Assembly (NCBI GenBank): GCA_030427725.1 | Contig: JAUICV010000001.1 | Coordinates: 62,001 to 126,000 of the forward strand | DNA: 64,000 nt | Direction: 5' to 3' | From: Chlamydiia bacterium | Lineage (GTDB): Bacteria; Chlamydiota; Chlamydiia; Chlamydiales; GCA-2402025 | The notes under the pieces: generated by a model | What the model was told of the DNA's origin: nothing | The model's database searches: none | Seen by the model: only the letters and a program-made list of their open reading frames with translations | Program-made: the position numbers and the translations under genes | In this document: positions 9,728 to 17,166 of the stretch, piece by piece | Layout: each line of letters opens with the position of its first letter | Position numbering within the stretch: the stretch's first letter is position 1

Positions 9728-10252
9728 TTAACCTTTTTGATATTGATTTCTTCTGGAAGAGATCTCTGCCAAGATTTTATCTAGATATTGAATTAAATCA
9801 ATCGTAGAAATTAGCGTTTTAGACTCTTTTTCTGCTGCATCTCTATTAACTTCTTCTTCCCAGTCATATTCCATTCCTTTCTGAAAACGAGATTGTTTTT
9901 TTGCTTGGTGTCTTTCTTTATCGTTTTTTACTCTTTCTAAGATTTTTCTTTTAAAACGATCATATGCGTCATCGGATTCTAAATGAGGTAGGAGGACGTG
10001 GGTGAAAAGCCTTCTTTTTTGATCATTATAATAAGGTGGAAGAAAAAACTGTGCCCAGGGAAGGTTTGCTTTCTTTGTTTGAAATAGTTGATCAAATTCT
10101 CCTAAGTAAGAAGGCATTGACACATCTATTTCTGTTTTAGATCTGACAATTTGATCTTGAGAAAACTTTTCATCTAGAAGTGATTGATCCTCAGCATATC
10201 TAACTGAAGGATCGATTCCTAAATTGTCAATTGTTCTAAAACTAGAGTCCAC
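9728..10252 (-). CDS. Conserved chlamydial hypothetical protein (CT273-like)
   Basis: This is a 174-residue, highly charged soluble protein with no signal peptide and no recognised domain. The C-terminal half is strongly basic and acidic by turns, and likely helical (KRKILERVKNDKERHQAKKQSRF). Gene position (first gene of the minus-strand group, divergent from the mraZ division cluster, followed by the TPR gene and dnaA) matches the CT273-CT274-CT275 order recalled for C. trachomatis, which is the main basis for the name. A TTGACA-type promoter and GTGG repeats lie upstream. Function is unknown. Confidence 0.65.
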   Translation of the reverse strand: MDSSFRTIDNLGIDPSVRYAEDQSLLDEKFSQDQIVRSKTEIDVSMPSYLGEFDQLFQTKKANLPWAQFFLPPYYNDQKRRLFTHVLLPHLESDDAYDRFKRKILERVKNDKERHQAKKQSRFQKGMEYDWEEEVNRDAAEKESKTLISTIDLIQYLDKILAEISSRRNQYQKG

Positions 10253-10283
10253 GATGATCCCAAAGGTTAATTTCTTTTGATTG

Positions 10284-10312
10284 TAAATATTTCTTTTGTG
10301 TCACCATGTCAA
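10284..10312 (-). promoter_or_regulatory. Candidate promoter of the CT273-CT274-dnaA-bactofilin group
   Basis: Read on the minus strand there is a perfect -35 hexamer TTGACA (10312-10307), 17 bases of spacer and a weaker -10 hexamer TATTTA (10289-10284). This places the start of transcription about 25 bases before the ATG at 10252. The -10 matches consensus at only three positions, so the call is tentative. Confidence 0.45.
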
Positions 10313-10344
10313 GGATGAAAAGCTTCTTTTGGTTTTTTTTGTAT

Positions 10345-10385
10345 CAATTTCCACAAAATAAAATGTAATTCCCACATATTTCCAC
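10345..10385 (-). promoter_or_regulatory. GTGG repeat cluster resembling MraZ boxes, facing dnaA
   Basis: On the minus strand three copies of GTGG(A/G)AAT-type sequence occur: GTGGAAATAT from 10385, GTGGGAATTA from 10375 and GTGGAAATTG from 10354. The first two are spaced exactly 10 bp and the third 21 bp away, so all lie on about the same DNA face. The same words occur in the mraZ-proximal cluster. They sit upstream of the TTGACA promoter of the dnaA group. DnaA binding to the CCACA sequences is the main alternative. Confidence 0.4.
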
Positions 10386-10491
10386 TTAGTGTTAAATTTT
10401 TTTAAATAACTCTTTGTTTAAGGGTTATAAAATCATTTTGTAAAAAAATAAAAAAAAATTAGCTAAAAATATTGCCATCTTTTGAATTCTG

Positions 10492-10521
10492 GTGTTAGGA
10501 TGTGGAAATGAGTGGGAAACC
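10492..10521 (+). promoter_or_regulatory. Three tandem 10-bp MraZ-box-like repeats
   Basis: GTGTTAGGAT, GTGGAAATGA and GTGGGAAACC follow each other head to tail with 10-bp periodicity, 16 bases before the mraZ ATG. MraZ is known to repress its own dcw promoter by binding short direct repeats of this kind with 10-bp spacing. A TTGCCA at 10472 and TAGGAT at 10496 (18-bp spacer) could form the promoter, so the repeats would cover the -10 and start region. Confidence 0.65.
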
Positions 10522-10536
10522 TTAAGAATAGTAAAA

Positions 10537-11085
10537 ATGAGTGAATTCTTTTTCAGCGGATCTTCTACAGCAAAGCTTGATGACAAAAATCGTTTTGTTA
10601 TGCCTCAAGCTATGCGATTTGGTCTAGTAGAAGACGGAAAGTTAGAGTTTACCTTAGCTTTAGGTTTAGGTGGATGCCTTACGGTTTATCGTAAGAGTGA
10701 AATAGATAAAATTGTTCAGAAATTTAAAGCTAAACAACACATAGCTAAATTTCAGAAGTTTTTTACTCTATTTTTTTCAACTTTGCATCACACCACATGT
10801 GACAAAATTGGCCGTGTTACTGTCCCAGCAATCTTGAAAAAAGCATCAGGTATCGAAGGCGAAGTAGTGGTAGCTGGTGTTCTGAACAAGATTGAAATTT
10901 GGCCAAAAGAAAAGTATGAAGCGGATTTAGCGAGTTTCTTTGAGGAAGTTTCTGAAGATGAAGAAACTCCTTTTCAAAAACTTGCAAATGAAGCTTTTGC
11001 GCTTCTCGATGAAGAGGAGAAAACTGAAACCCTAGACCCGGTATCTCTTTTAGAAGAGTGCAGGGAACAAGCAGCGCAGGTTTAG
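10537..11085 (+). CDS. mraZ: Transcriptional regulator MraZ
   Basis: MraZ is a DNA-binding protein of the SpoVT/AbrB fold that controls the division and cell-wall (dcw) cluster. Two typical repeats are visible: an N-terminal one with SSTAKLDDKNRFVMPQAMR and a second with TTCDKIGRVTVPAILKKASG. The product is 182 residues, about 30 longer than E. coli MraZ because of an acidic, Glu-rich C-terminal tail. The frame is open to a GTG at 10492, but this upstream part coincides with the tandem operator repeats, so the ATG at 10537 beginning MSEFFFSG is the real start. rsmH follows after 3 bases. It is probably autoregulated through the repeats just upstream. Confidence 0.9.
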   Translation: MSEFFFSGSSTAKLDDKNRFVMPQAMRFGLVEDGKLEFTLALGLGGCLTVYRKSEIDKIVQKFKAKQHIAKFQKFFTLFFSTLHHTTCDKIGRVTVPAILKKASGIEGEVVVAGVLNKIEIWPKEKYEADLASFFEEVSEDEETPFQKLANEAFALLDEEEKTETLDPVSLLEECREQAAQV

Positions 11086-11088
11086 GAT

Positions 11089-12023
11089 ATGAAGCCACAT
11101 CTTCCTGTGATGCTAGAGGAATGCTTAGAGTTCTTTAAAGGACAACACATAAAAGTGTTTTTTGATGGGACTTTAGGTGCTGCAGGGCATGCTGAGGCAA
11201 TATTAAAAGATCACCCGGAAATTGAAACCTATATCGGATGTGATCAAGACGAAACAGCATTAGATATTGCTAAAGATGTTCTTAAACCGTGGGGAAACAA
11301 AGTGAAGTTTGTTCATGGTAATTTTTCAAACCTCGATGAGCATTTAAAAGCTCTTAATATAGATAGTGTCGATGGTTTTTTTTTGACCTAGGAGTGTCAT
11401 CTATGCAGCTAGATCAAGGTAAAAGAGGCTTCAGTTTTATGAAGGATGGGCCTTTAGATATGAGAATGAATCAATCAGGTAATTTAACAGCTAGAAAAAT
11501 AGTGAATAGCTGGCCAGAAAAAAAACTAAGCCAATTATTCAAAGATGGTGAGGAACCAAAGTGGAAACAAGCGGCAAAAGCTATTGTTAAAGCAAGAAAT
11601 GCTAAGCCGATAGAAACTACGACAGATTTGTCTAAAGTTTTAGTTGAAGCTCTTGGGCAAAGACCAAAAAAACGTATACATCCAGCAACTTTGATTTTTC
11701 AGGCACTCAGAATGTGTGTGAATCGAGAGTTAGAGTCAGTTCAAGAAGGATTACAAAAAGCTATTAGCTTTTTATCTCCGGGAGGCCGGTTAGCAGCTCT
11801 TACTTTTCACGGAATGGAAGAAAGGGTTGTTCGGGATGTTTTAAAGGAAGCTTCTAGACCAATAAAGAAAATTGTCGATCACAAAAAAACAAAATTTGAC
11901 CCTTTGTTAAATTTTCTGACAAGGAAACCTATCATTTGTAGCAAGAAGGAAGCTAAAATTAACCCTCGTGCAAGAAGTGCTAAGCTTCGTGGAGCAGAAA
12001 AAAATAGAGTAGAAAAGTCATGA
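11089..12023 (+). CDS. rsmH: 16S rRNA m4C1402 methyltransferase RsmH, frame interrupted at a nine-T run
   Basis: RsmH methylates N4 of C1402 in 16S rRNA. The first frame (11089-11391) holds the SAM-binding part with FFDGTLGAAGHAEAIL and GCDQDETAL, then meets a stop directly after a run of nine T (11375-11383). The next frame, picked up from GACCTAGGAGTG, continues with the family's conserved DLGVSSMQLD and RGFSFMKDGPLDMRM and runs to 12023. Adding one T, or a -1 ribosomal shift on the U-UUU-UUU stretch, gives DGFFFDLGVSS, exactly the family spacing, and a 311-residue protein against about 313 in E. coli. Both halves are otherwise intact. The options are transcriptional slippage, programmed frameshifting, a recent mutation or a homopolymer sequencing error. 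ftsL overlaps the stop by 4 bases. Confidence 0.88.
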
Positions 12024-12382
12024 GAGGTTCGCTGCTAATCAAATCGATTGTTTGTTTTGCAGCTTTTTCTGTGTACCTCTACTCTGTTTTACAAAGTCAA
12101 AACACTCTAAACAATTTAAGCTATCGTCTTCCTAAAATCGAGACCGAATTAAGAGCTTTGGCAGAGACGAATACAAAGTTATCTTATCAAATTGAAACCT
12201 TTAGTGATCCTAACCATCTTACTTCGCTACTTAAGACCAATGCCTACTCTCATCTGAGATTCCCAGTAAGAAATGATGTGCTCGTTAGGGCAGAAGGGCT
12301 TGCTCTGAAGGTTGATACGCCTTATAAACTCAAAAAACATTTAGTTAGTGATCAAGAAGATGTAGCGATAGCGCGGCGATAA
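12020..12382 (+). CDS. ftsL: FtsL-like cell division protein
   Basis: This small 120-residue bitopic protein has one transmembrane helix near the N-terminus (about residues 5-24) and then a heptad-rich helical segment (about 28-65) typical of FtsL, the coiled-coil partner that links the septal PBP to the divisome. Sequence identity to FtsL is always low; the call relies on topology, size and position between rsmH and the septal penicillin-binding protein, which matches CT271. The ATG overlaps the rsmH stop (ATGA), and the next gene starts on the last base of the ftsL stop, indicating translational coupling. Confidence 0.75.
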   Translation: MRGSLLIKSIVCFAAFSVYLYSVLQSQNTLNNLSYRLPKIETELRALAETNTKLSYQIETFSDPNHLTSLLKTNAYSHLRFPVRNDVLVRAEGLALKVDTPYKLKKHLVSDQEDVAIARR

Positions 12383-14373
12383 TGAAATGTGATTTGTCTG
12401 ATAAAAGACGTCTTGTAGTAATGGCTATAGGCCTTTTTGGGATGCTGGCGTTCTTAACACTTCAATTTTTCAAACTTCAAGTACTTGAAGGTAAAAAATG
12501 GGAAGAAAAAGCTCTTAGGCAACATCAATTTGTAGTGAAAGAGCCTTATAAACGAGGTGTTTTTTACACAAAAGCAAGATTTAGAGACATAGATCATCCA
12601 TACAAAGCGTTAGTTAAAGACATTCCAATGTTCCATCTTTATGTGGATCCATACTCACTTCCAGTTCCGTTAAAAGATGAGGTCGCCTCACAACTTTCGG
12701 AGTTTTTAAAAAATTCTAAAAAAAGCAAAGGCTTCATAAAAGAGCAAATCTTTAAAAAATCCAGAAGTCGAAAAATATGCATGTGGATTTCAAGAGAACT
12801 TCGTCAGGAAATTGAAAAATGGTGGTTCCCTTATGCAAGACAAAATAAACTTCCCAAAAATGCGATTTATTTTTTAGCTGAATATAAAAGGTCTTATCCT
12901 TGTGGGAGATTTCTTGGACAAGTTCTTCAGAGTGTTAGAGAAGATAAAGATATGAAAACCGGTCAACCCATTCCAACAGGTGGGCTTGAACTTTATTTTA
13001 ATCAAATTCTGCAAGGTAAACCTGGGAAAAGAAAACTTTTACGTTCTCCAAGGTACGCATTAGACAGGGGGGAGCTATTAGAAAAACCTCAGCACGGTGC
13101 TGATGTTTATTTAACGGTGGATCATTATATTCAAGCAATAGCGGAAGAGGAGATAGAAAAAGGAGTAAAACTAGCTGGAGCGAAGTCTGGTAGGGTTGTA
13201 ATTATGCAGCCTCACACTGGGGAAATTTTAGCTATGGCTCAGTATCCATTTTTCTATCCTGATCAATATCGGAAATTTTATTCAAACTCAAATCTTTTAA
13301 AAGAAACGAAGGTGAAATCCATAACTGATTGTTTTGAGCCTGGATCTGTCATGAAAGCTATATCTATAGCTATTGCACTAAAGGCAAATAAAGAGTTAGT
13401 AAGTCAGGGGAAAAAACCATTATTCAACCCTCAAGAAAAACTGAACTTAGATAAAGTGAAATTTCCAGGAAGAAAAAAACCTATTAGAGATGTGTCGACC
13501 GCGCGATTTCTAAACATGAATCTAGCTCTTCAAAAATCTTCAAATGTCTATGTCTCTCATGTTGTTCAAAAGGTCGTTGATGAATTGGGAGAAAGATGGT
13601 ATCGAGATCAACTTTATAAAGTATTTGGGTTTGGCCAAAAGACAGAAATTGAGTTGCCTTCAGAGAGTCCAGGCTTTGTTCCAGAAATAGGAAAAACTTA
13701 CCCCAATGGAAGGTTGCAATGGTCAGTCCCAACTCCCGGCTGTCTTTCAATGGGATATAATTTGCTTGTCAACAGCGTTCAAGTTGCCAGGGCTTTTGCA
13801 GTTCTTTGTAATGGTGGATATAAGATCAATCCCACCTTAATCAAAAAAATTGAAAAAAAAGACCTAGAGGGAAACCTTGTTATACAGGAAAATTTTGAAA
13901 AAAAAGAAAAAGTACACGTTTTAGATAGTGATATTGCTGATAGAGTAATCGAGTCTGTAAAATTTTCTACGAAGCCTGGAGGGACGGCTTTTCGAGGAGA
14001 TATTCCAGGCTTCACACAAGCTGGAAAAACCTCAACCTCTGAGAAAATCCAAAAGGGGGTTTATGCAAACAAAGTTCACTTTACAACATTTGCAGGATTT
14101 GCTCCTGCAAAAAGTGCAAAATTTGTCATTATTGTGAATATTGATGAGCCAGCTTATCGATTTCTTCCAGGTATCGGTAAAACTCATTACGGCGGCAAAA
14201 GTGCTGCGCCTGTGTTTAGAGAAATTGCAAAAAAAGTGCTATCTTATATGGGAGAGCTACCTGATGATCCCTATGGATATCAAGTAGGAGACCCAAGAAG
14301 AGACGGTAAAAAGGCTGACATGCTTAAAGAGGTTAAAGAGCTCAGAGAACTTTTTTTAAAGTGGCATAGGTAA
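12382..14373 (+). CDS. ftsI: Penicillin-binding protein 3 / FtsI-type transpeptidase
   Basis: This is a septal class B penicillin-binding protein of 663 residues that crosslinks peptidoglycan. It has one N-terminal membrane helix (about 10-30), a divergent dimerisation domain, and a C-terminal transpeptidase domain. The active-site Ser322-x-x-Lys325 (EPGSVMKAI) and Ser386-Ser-Asn388 motifs are intact. The third motif, usually KTG, reads Lys549-Thr550-Ser551 (AGKTSTSEK). The N-terminal RGxIxDRNG box common in this family is also reduced to RGVFYTK. The position after ftsL and before murE matches chlamydial CT270. The ATG overlaps the ftsL stop by one base. Chlamydiae make only a transient septal peptidoglycan, which may explain relaxed motifs. 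Confidence 0.9.
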   Translation: MKCDLSDKRRLVVMAIGLFGMLAFLTLQFFKLQVLEGKKWEEKALRQHQFVVKEPYKRGVFYTKARFRDIDHPYKALVKDIPMFHLYVDPYSLPVPLKDEVASQLSEFLKNSKKSKGFIKEQIFKKSRSRKICMWISRELRQEIEKWWFPYARQNKLPKNAIYFLAEYKRSYPCGRFLGQVLQSVREDKDMKTGQPIPTGGLELYFNQILQGKPGKRKLLRSPRYALDRGELLEKPQHGADVYLTVDHYIQAIAEEEIEKGVKLAGAKSGRVVIMQPHTGEILAMAQYPFFYPDQYRKFYSNSNLLKETKVKSITDCFEPGSVMKAISIAIALKANKELVSQGKKPLFNPQEKLNLDKVKFPGRKKPIRDVSTARFLNMNLALQKSSNVYVSHVVQKVVDELGERWYRDQLYKVFGFGQKTEIELPSESPGFVPEIGKTYPNGRLQWSVPTPGCLSMGYNLLVNSVQVARAFAVLCNGGYKINPTLIKKIEKKDLEGNLVIQENFEKKEKVHVLDSDIADRVIESVKFSTKPGGTAFRGDIPGFTQAGKTSTSEKIQKGVYANKVHFTTFAGFAPAKSAKFVIIVNIDEPAYRFLPGIGKTHYGGKSAAPVFREIAKKVLSYMGELPDDPYGYQVGDPRRDGKKADMLKEVKELRELFLKWHR

Positions 14374-14442
14374 TTTTTCTTGGAAATCTAGTCGTTAGAT
14401 CTATTAATCTGATTTCGGTTTGAACAACAATATTGCGTACGT

Positions 14443-15882
14443 ATGAAATTGTCTTCTCTACTCGAAAACTTAACTGTAGGTAATGTAGCTCATCATCTAC
14501 TTACAGCTGAAGTGACAGGACTAAGTCATCACTCAAAAAAAATTATGCCTGGGGAGCTATTTATAGATTTTAAAGGAGATCTTTCTTTTTGCAGTGAAGC
14601 TATTCAAAATGGAGCGATAGCTGCTGTAACCTCCTGTAGGACACGTCTTGGTGAAGGATTGATCTATCTAGAAAATTTTCAACAAAACATAGTCACTGTC
14701 ATAAATAGATTCTTTGATTTTCCATTGGAGAATTTAAAAGTTATAGGGGTTACTGGAACTTCTGGAAAGACTACAACAAGTTATCTCATCAGACACTTGC
14801 TTGATAGTGTAGGATTTTCTTGTGGTCTAATCAGTACTGTTGAAGTGGATACTAAGAGTTCTGTTTATGATGCAACTTTAACAACGCCCGATTTGTTGAG
14901 TTGTTACAGATATTTTCATGAAATGGTTCAGAACTCATGTCAGTATTGTGTGATGGAGGTTTCATCACACGGATTAGATCAAGGCAGGGTTGATGGAATA
15001 GATTTTTCCGGGGCTGTCTTTACTAATTTAACCCATGAGCATTTAGATTATCACAAGACGATGGATGTTTATAAACTCAGCAAACAAAAACTATTTACAT
15101 CACTTAGCGATCAATCTTTTGCTATCGTAAATGCAGACGATATGTCTAGCTCTTTTATGACAGATAATACAAAAGCCAAAATATACCGGTATTCAACAAA
15201 AACTAGATCAGACTTTTTTGCATCAAATATTGGTTTATCAGGAGATGGATCTTCTTTTGTGATAAACAGTGGATCGAACTCCTGTTTCTTTAAGACATCA
15301 TTAACAGGAGCTTTTAATATCTCCAATAGCTTAGCTGCAATCGCTACAGGTCATCTTTTAGGGGTAAGTTTTGAAATGTTGTCTAACGCTTTTAAATCAT
15401 TTAAAAATACTCCAGGAAGACTTGAGAAAGTTCTCAACAATAGAGATGTTGATGTTTTTGTGGATTTTGCTCATAAGCCAGATGCTCTAGAAAATGTTTT
15501 AAAAACATTGAAGGGATTCACCAAAAAAAAAATGATTACAGTCATTGGGTGTGGAGGAGATAGAGATAAAGAAAAAAGACCTATTATGGCGCAGATAGCA
15601 GAAAAATATTCTGACATATTGATTTTAACATCAGACAATCCACGTGGTGAAGACCCGAGAGCTATTGTTCATGATATGCTTAGTGGAGTGAAAAGAAACG
15701 CTAATGTTTTTTGTGTGCTTTCAAGGAAAGGAGCTATTCAAAAAGCATTAGAGCTTTCTGAAAAAAAAGATACAGTACTAATAGCTGGTAAAGGTCATGA
15801 AACATATCAAATTATAAAGGGAGAAAAAATCCCATTTGATGATCGTCTAGTAGCTCAAAAGATTCTACAAGAAATATTGTAA
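14443..15882 (+). CDS. murE: UDP-MurNAc-L-Ala-D-Glu:meso-diaminopimelate ligase
   Basis: MurE adds the third amino acid to the peptidoglycan stem peptide, using ATP, in the cytosol. The Mur ligase P-loop GVTGTSGKTTT lies at about residues 104-114. The central domain has the NLTHEHLDYH motif, and the C-terminal domain carries SDNPRGEDP, in which DNPR is the signature for meso-diaminopimelate rather than lysine. Length (479) is normal. It follows the PBP gene by about 70 bases and is followed, unusually, by a gmd gene where C. trachomatis has amiA. Confidence 0.95.
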   Translation: MKLSSLLENLTVGNVAHHLLTAEVTGLSHHSKKIMPGELFIDFKGDLSFCSEAIQNGAIAAVTSCRTRLGEGLIYLENFQQNIVTVINRFFDFPLENLKVIGVTGTSGKTTTSYLIRHLLDSVGFSCGLISTVEVDTKSSVYDATLTTPDLLSCYRYFHEMVQNSCQYCVMEVSSHGLDQGRVDGIDFSGAVFTNLTHEHLDYHKTMDVYKLSKQKLFTSLSDQSFAIVNADDMSSSFMTDNTKAKIYRYSTKTRSDFFASNIGLSGDGSSFVINSGSNSCFFKTSLTGAFNISNSLAAIATGHLLGVSFEMLSNAFKSFKNTPGRLEKVLNNRDVDVFVDFAHKPDALENVLKTLKGFTKKKMITVIGCGGDRDKEKRPIMAQIAEKYSDILILTSDNPRGEDPRAIVHDMLSGVKRNANVFCVLSRKGAIQKALELSEKKDTVLIAGKGHETYQIIKGEKIPFDDRLVAQKILQEIL

Positions 15883-15916
15883 ATGAATAATGAAACAACA
15901 GGATAGATAACGCATT

Positions 15917-17050
15917 ATGAAAAAGATAATACTTGTTTTAACACTTACAGTTTGTTTTTCCTCACTTTATGCAAAAAAAGCATTAATTTTTGGGGTAACA
16001 GGTCAAGATGGAAAATATTTATCAGAATTTTTATTAGAGAAAGGCTACGAGGTTCATGGGGTTAAAAGACGGAGTTCTTCATATAATACCCACCGTGTCG
16101 ACCATCTCTATCAGGATCCACACGATACGAACAGGCAGTTTATCTTACATTATGGAGATATTACAGATACCTCTAATGTGTTAGATCTAATGAGTAGAAT
16201 TAGACCTGATGAGGTTTACAATTTAGCCGCTCAATCGCATGTGAGAGTTTCGTTTGATATTCCTGAATATACAGCGCAAGTAGATGCAATTGGAACTTTA
16301 AGAATATTAGAGGCAATTCATAAACTGCATTTAGAAAATCACACAAAATTTTATCAGGCATCTACGAGTGAAATGTTTGGGCTCGTTCAAGAAGTACCTC
16401 AAACTGAAAGAACACCATTTTACCCTAGGTCTCCATATGGGGCTGCTAAGGTGTTTTCTTACTGGGTCACAGTAAATTATAGAGAATCCTATGACATTTT
16501 TGCTTGTAACGGTATTTTGTTTAACCATGAGTCTCCGGCTCGAGGAGAAACTTTTTTAACAAAAAAGGTAACAAGAGCTGTAGCCAGAATACACTTAGGT
16601 CTTCAAGATTGTTTGTATCTTGGAAATCTTAACTCAAAAAGAGATTGGGGATATGCAAAAGACTATGTTGAAGGGATGTGGCTCATGCTTCAACAGGATA
16701 AACCAGATGATTACGTTTTAGCGACTGGCGAGACACATACGGTCAGAGAGTTTGTAGAAAAAGCTTTTAAGCACTGTGATGTAGATATTGAATGGCAAGG
16801 TGAAGGGATTAATGAGATAGGGATTGATAAAGATACTAAAAAGGTTCTTGTTAGAATTGACCCAAAATATTTCAGACCTACAGAAGTGGAGATTCTCTTA
16901 GGAGATTACTCTAAAGCAAAAAAAGTTTTAGATTGGGAACCTAGCACAAAATTTAGCGATTTAGTTTCTATTATGATGAAAGATGATCTAAATAAAGCAA
17001 AAAATGAGCTAGCTTCTATAAAGTTGGGGATCAATCTGAGAAAAAGATAA
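15917..17050 (+). CDS. gmd: GDP-mannose 4,6-dehydratase with N-terminal signal peptide
   Basis: This is a short-chain dehydrogenase-type enzyme that converts GDP-mannose to GDP-4-keto-6-deoxymannose, the first step to GDP-fucose or related sugars. The Rossmann motif GVTGQDG (residues 26-32), the [11 protein letters not shown] segment, the catalytic TSEMFG and the YGAAK pair are all present, and the length is standard after the first 19 residues. Those residues ([19 protein letters not shown]) form a textbook Sec signal peptide, and the remainder starts exactly where cytosolic Gmd proteins start. No alternative start codon lies between the signal and the Rossmann motif. The gene sits between murE and amiA, genes that are neighbours in C. 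trachomatis, and is followed by two hairpins, so it looks inserted. An exported Gmd is unexpected. Confidence 0.92.
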   Translation: MKKIILVLTLTVCFSSLYAKKALIFGVTGQDGKYLSEFLLEKGYEVHGVKRRSSSYNTHRVDHLYQDPHDTNRQFILHYGDITDTSNVLDLMSRIRPDEVYNLAAQSHVRVSFDIPEYTAQVDAIGTLRILEAIHKLHLENHTKFYQASTSEMFGLVQEVPQTERTPFYPRSPYGAAKVFSYWVTVNYRESYDIFACNGILFNHESPARGETFLTKKVTRAVARIHLGLQDCLYLGNLNSKRDWGYAKDYVEGMWLMLQQDKPDDYVLATGETHTVREFVEKAFKHCDVDIEWQGEGINEIGIDKDTKKVLVRIDPKYFRPTEVEILLGDYSKAKKVLDWEPSTKFSDLVSIMMKDDLNKAKNELASIKLGINLRKR

Positions 17051-17051
17051 C

Positions 17052-17091
17052 TTTTTATCCTTGTCAAATTTTATGGATTTGAGGATAAAAA
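17052..17091 (+). terminator. Hairpin after gmd
   Basis: An imperfect stem pairs TTTTTATCC (from 17053) with GGATAAAAA (ending near 17091), with an inner CAAAT/ATTTG pairing. It begins directly after the gmd stop codon and is followed by a short T-rich stretch, so it may end the murE-gmd transcript. Confidence 0.45.
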
Positions 17092-17113
17092 TAGGTTTTT
17101 GTTTATTGTAAAG

Positions 17114-17137
17114 GAGCTAGCGTAGCTAGCTCTTTTT
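17114..17137 (+). terminator. Intrinsic terminator between gmd and amiA
   Basis: This is a perfect 8-bp stem, GAGCTAGC and GCTAGCTC, with a three-base loop GTA, followed by five T. It isolates amiA from the upstream gmd and division cluster. Confidence 0.8.
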
Positions 17138-17166
17138 GATAAAAAAAAATTTTGAGAAGAGTTTAA

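Larger units (their letters stand above)
10253..10536. other. Divergent regulatory region between the dnaA group and the mraZ division cluster
   Basis: This 284-bp, very AT-rich intergenic region carries outward-facing promoter candidates for both flanking operons and two sets of GTGG-type repeats. One set (10492-10521) points toward mraZ and one (10345-10385) is in the opposite orientation on the dnaA side. Runs of T and A fill the middle (about 10395-10460). The CCACA-containing sites could alternatively be weak DnaA boxes. No gene is supported inside, although the mraZ frame can be read back to a GTG at 10492. Confidence 0.6.

Noticed and set aside
10345-10385. Chromosomal replication origin upstream of the dnaA group
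   Set aside because: There are TTCCACA-like words and AT-rich stretches, but none matches the TTATCCACA box closely and the gene next to it is not dnaA itself. I kept only the regulatory interpretation.
10492-10536. N-terminal extension of mraZ from GTG 10492
   Set aside because: The 15 codons coincide with three phased operator repeats, and the normal MraZ N-terminus begins at the ATG 10537.
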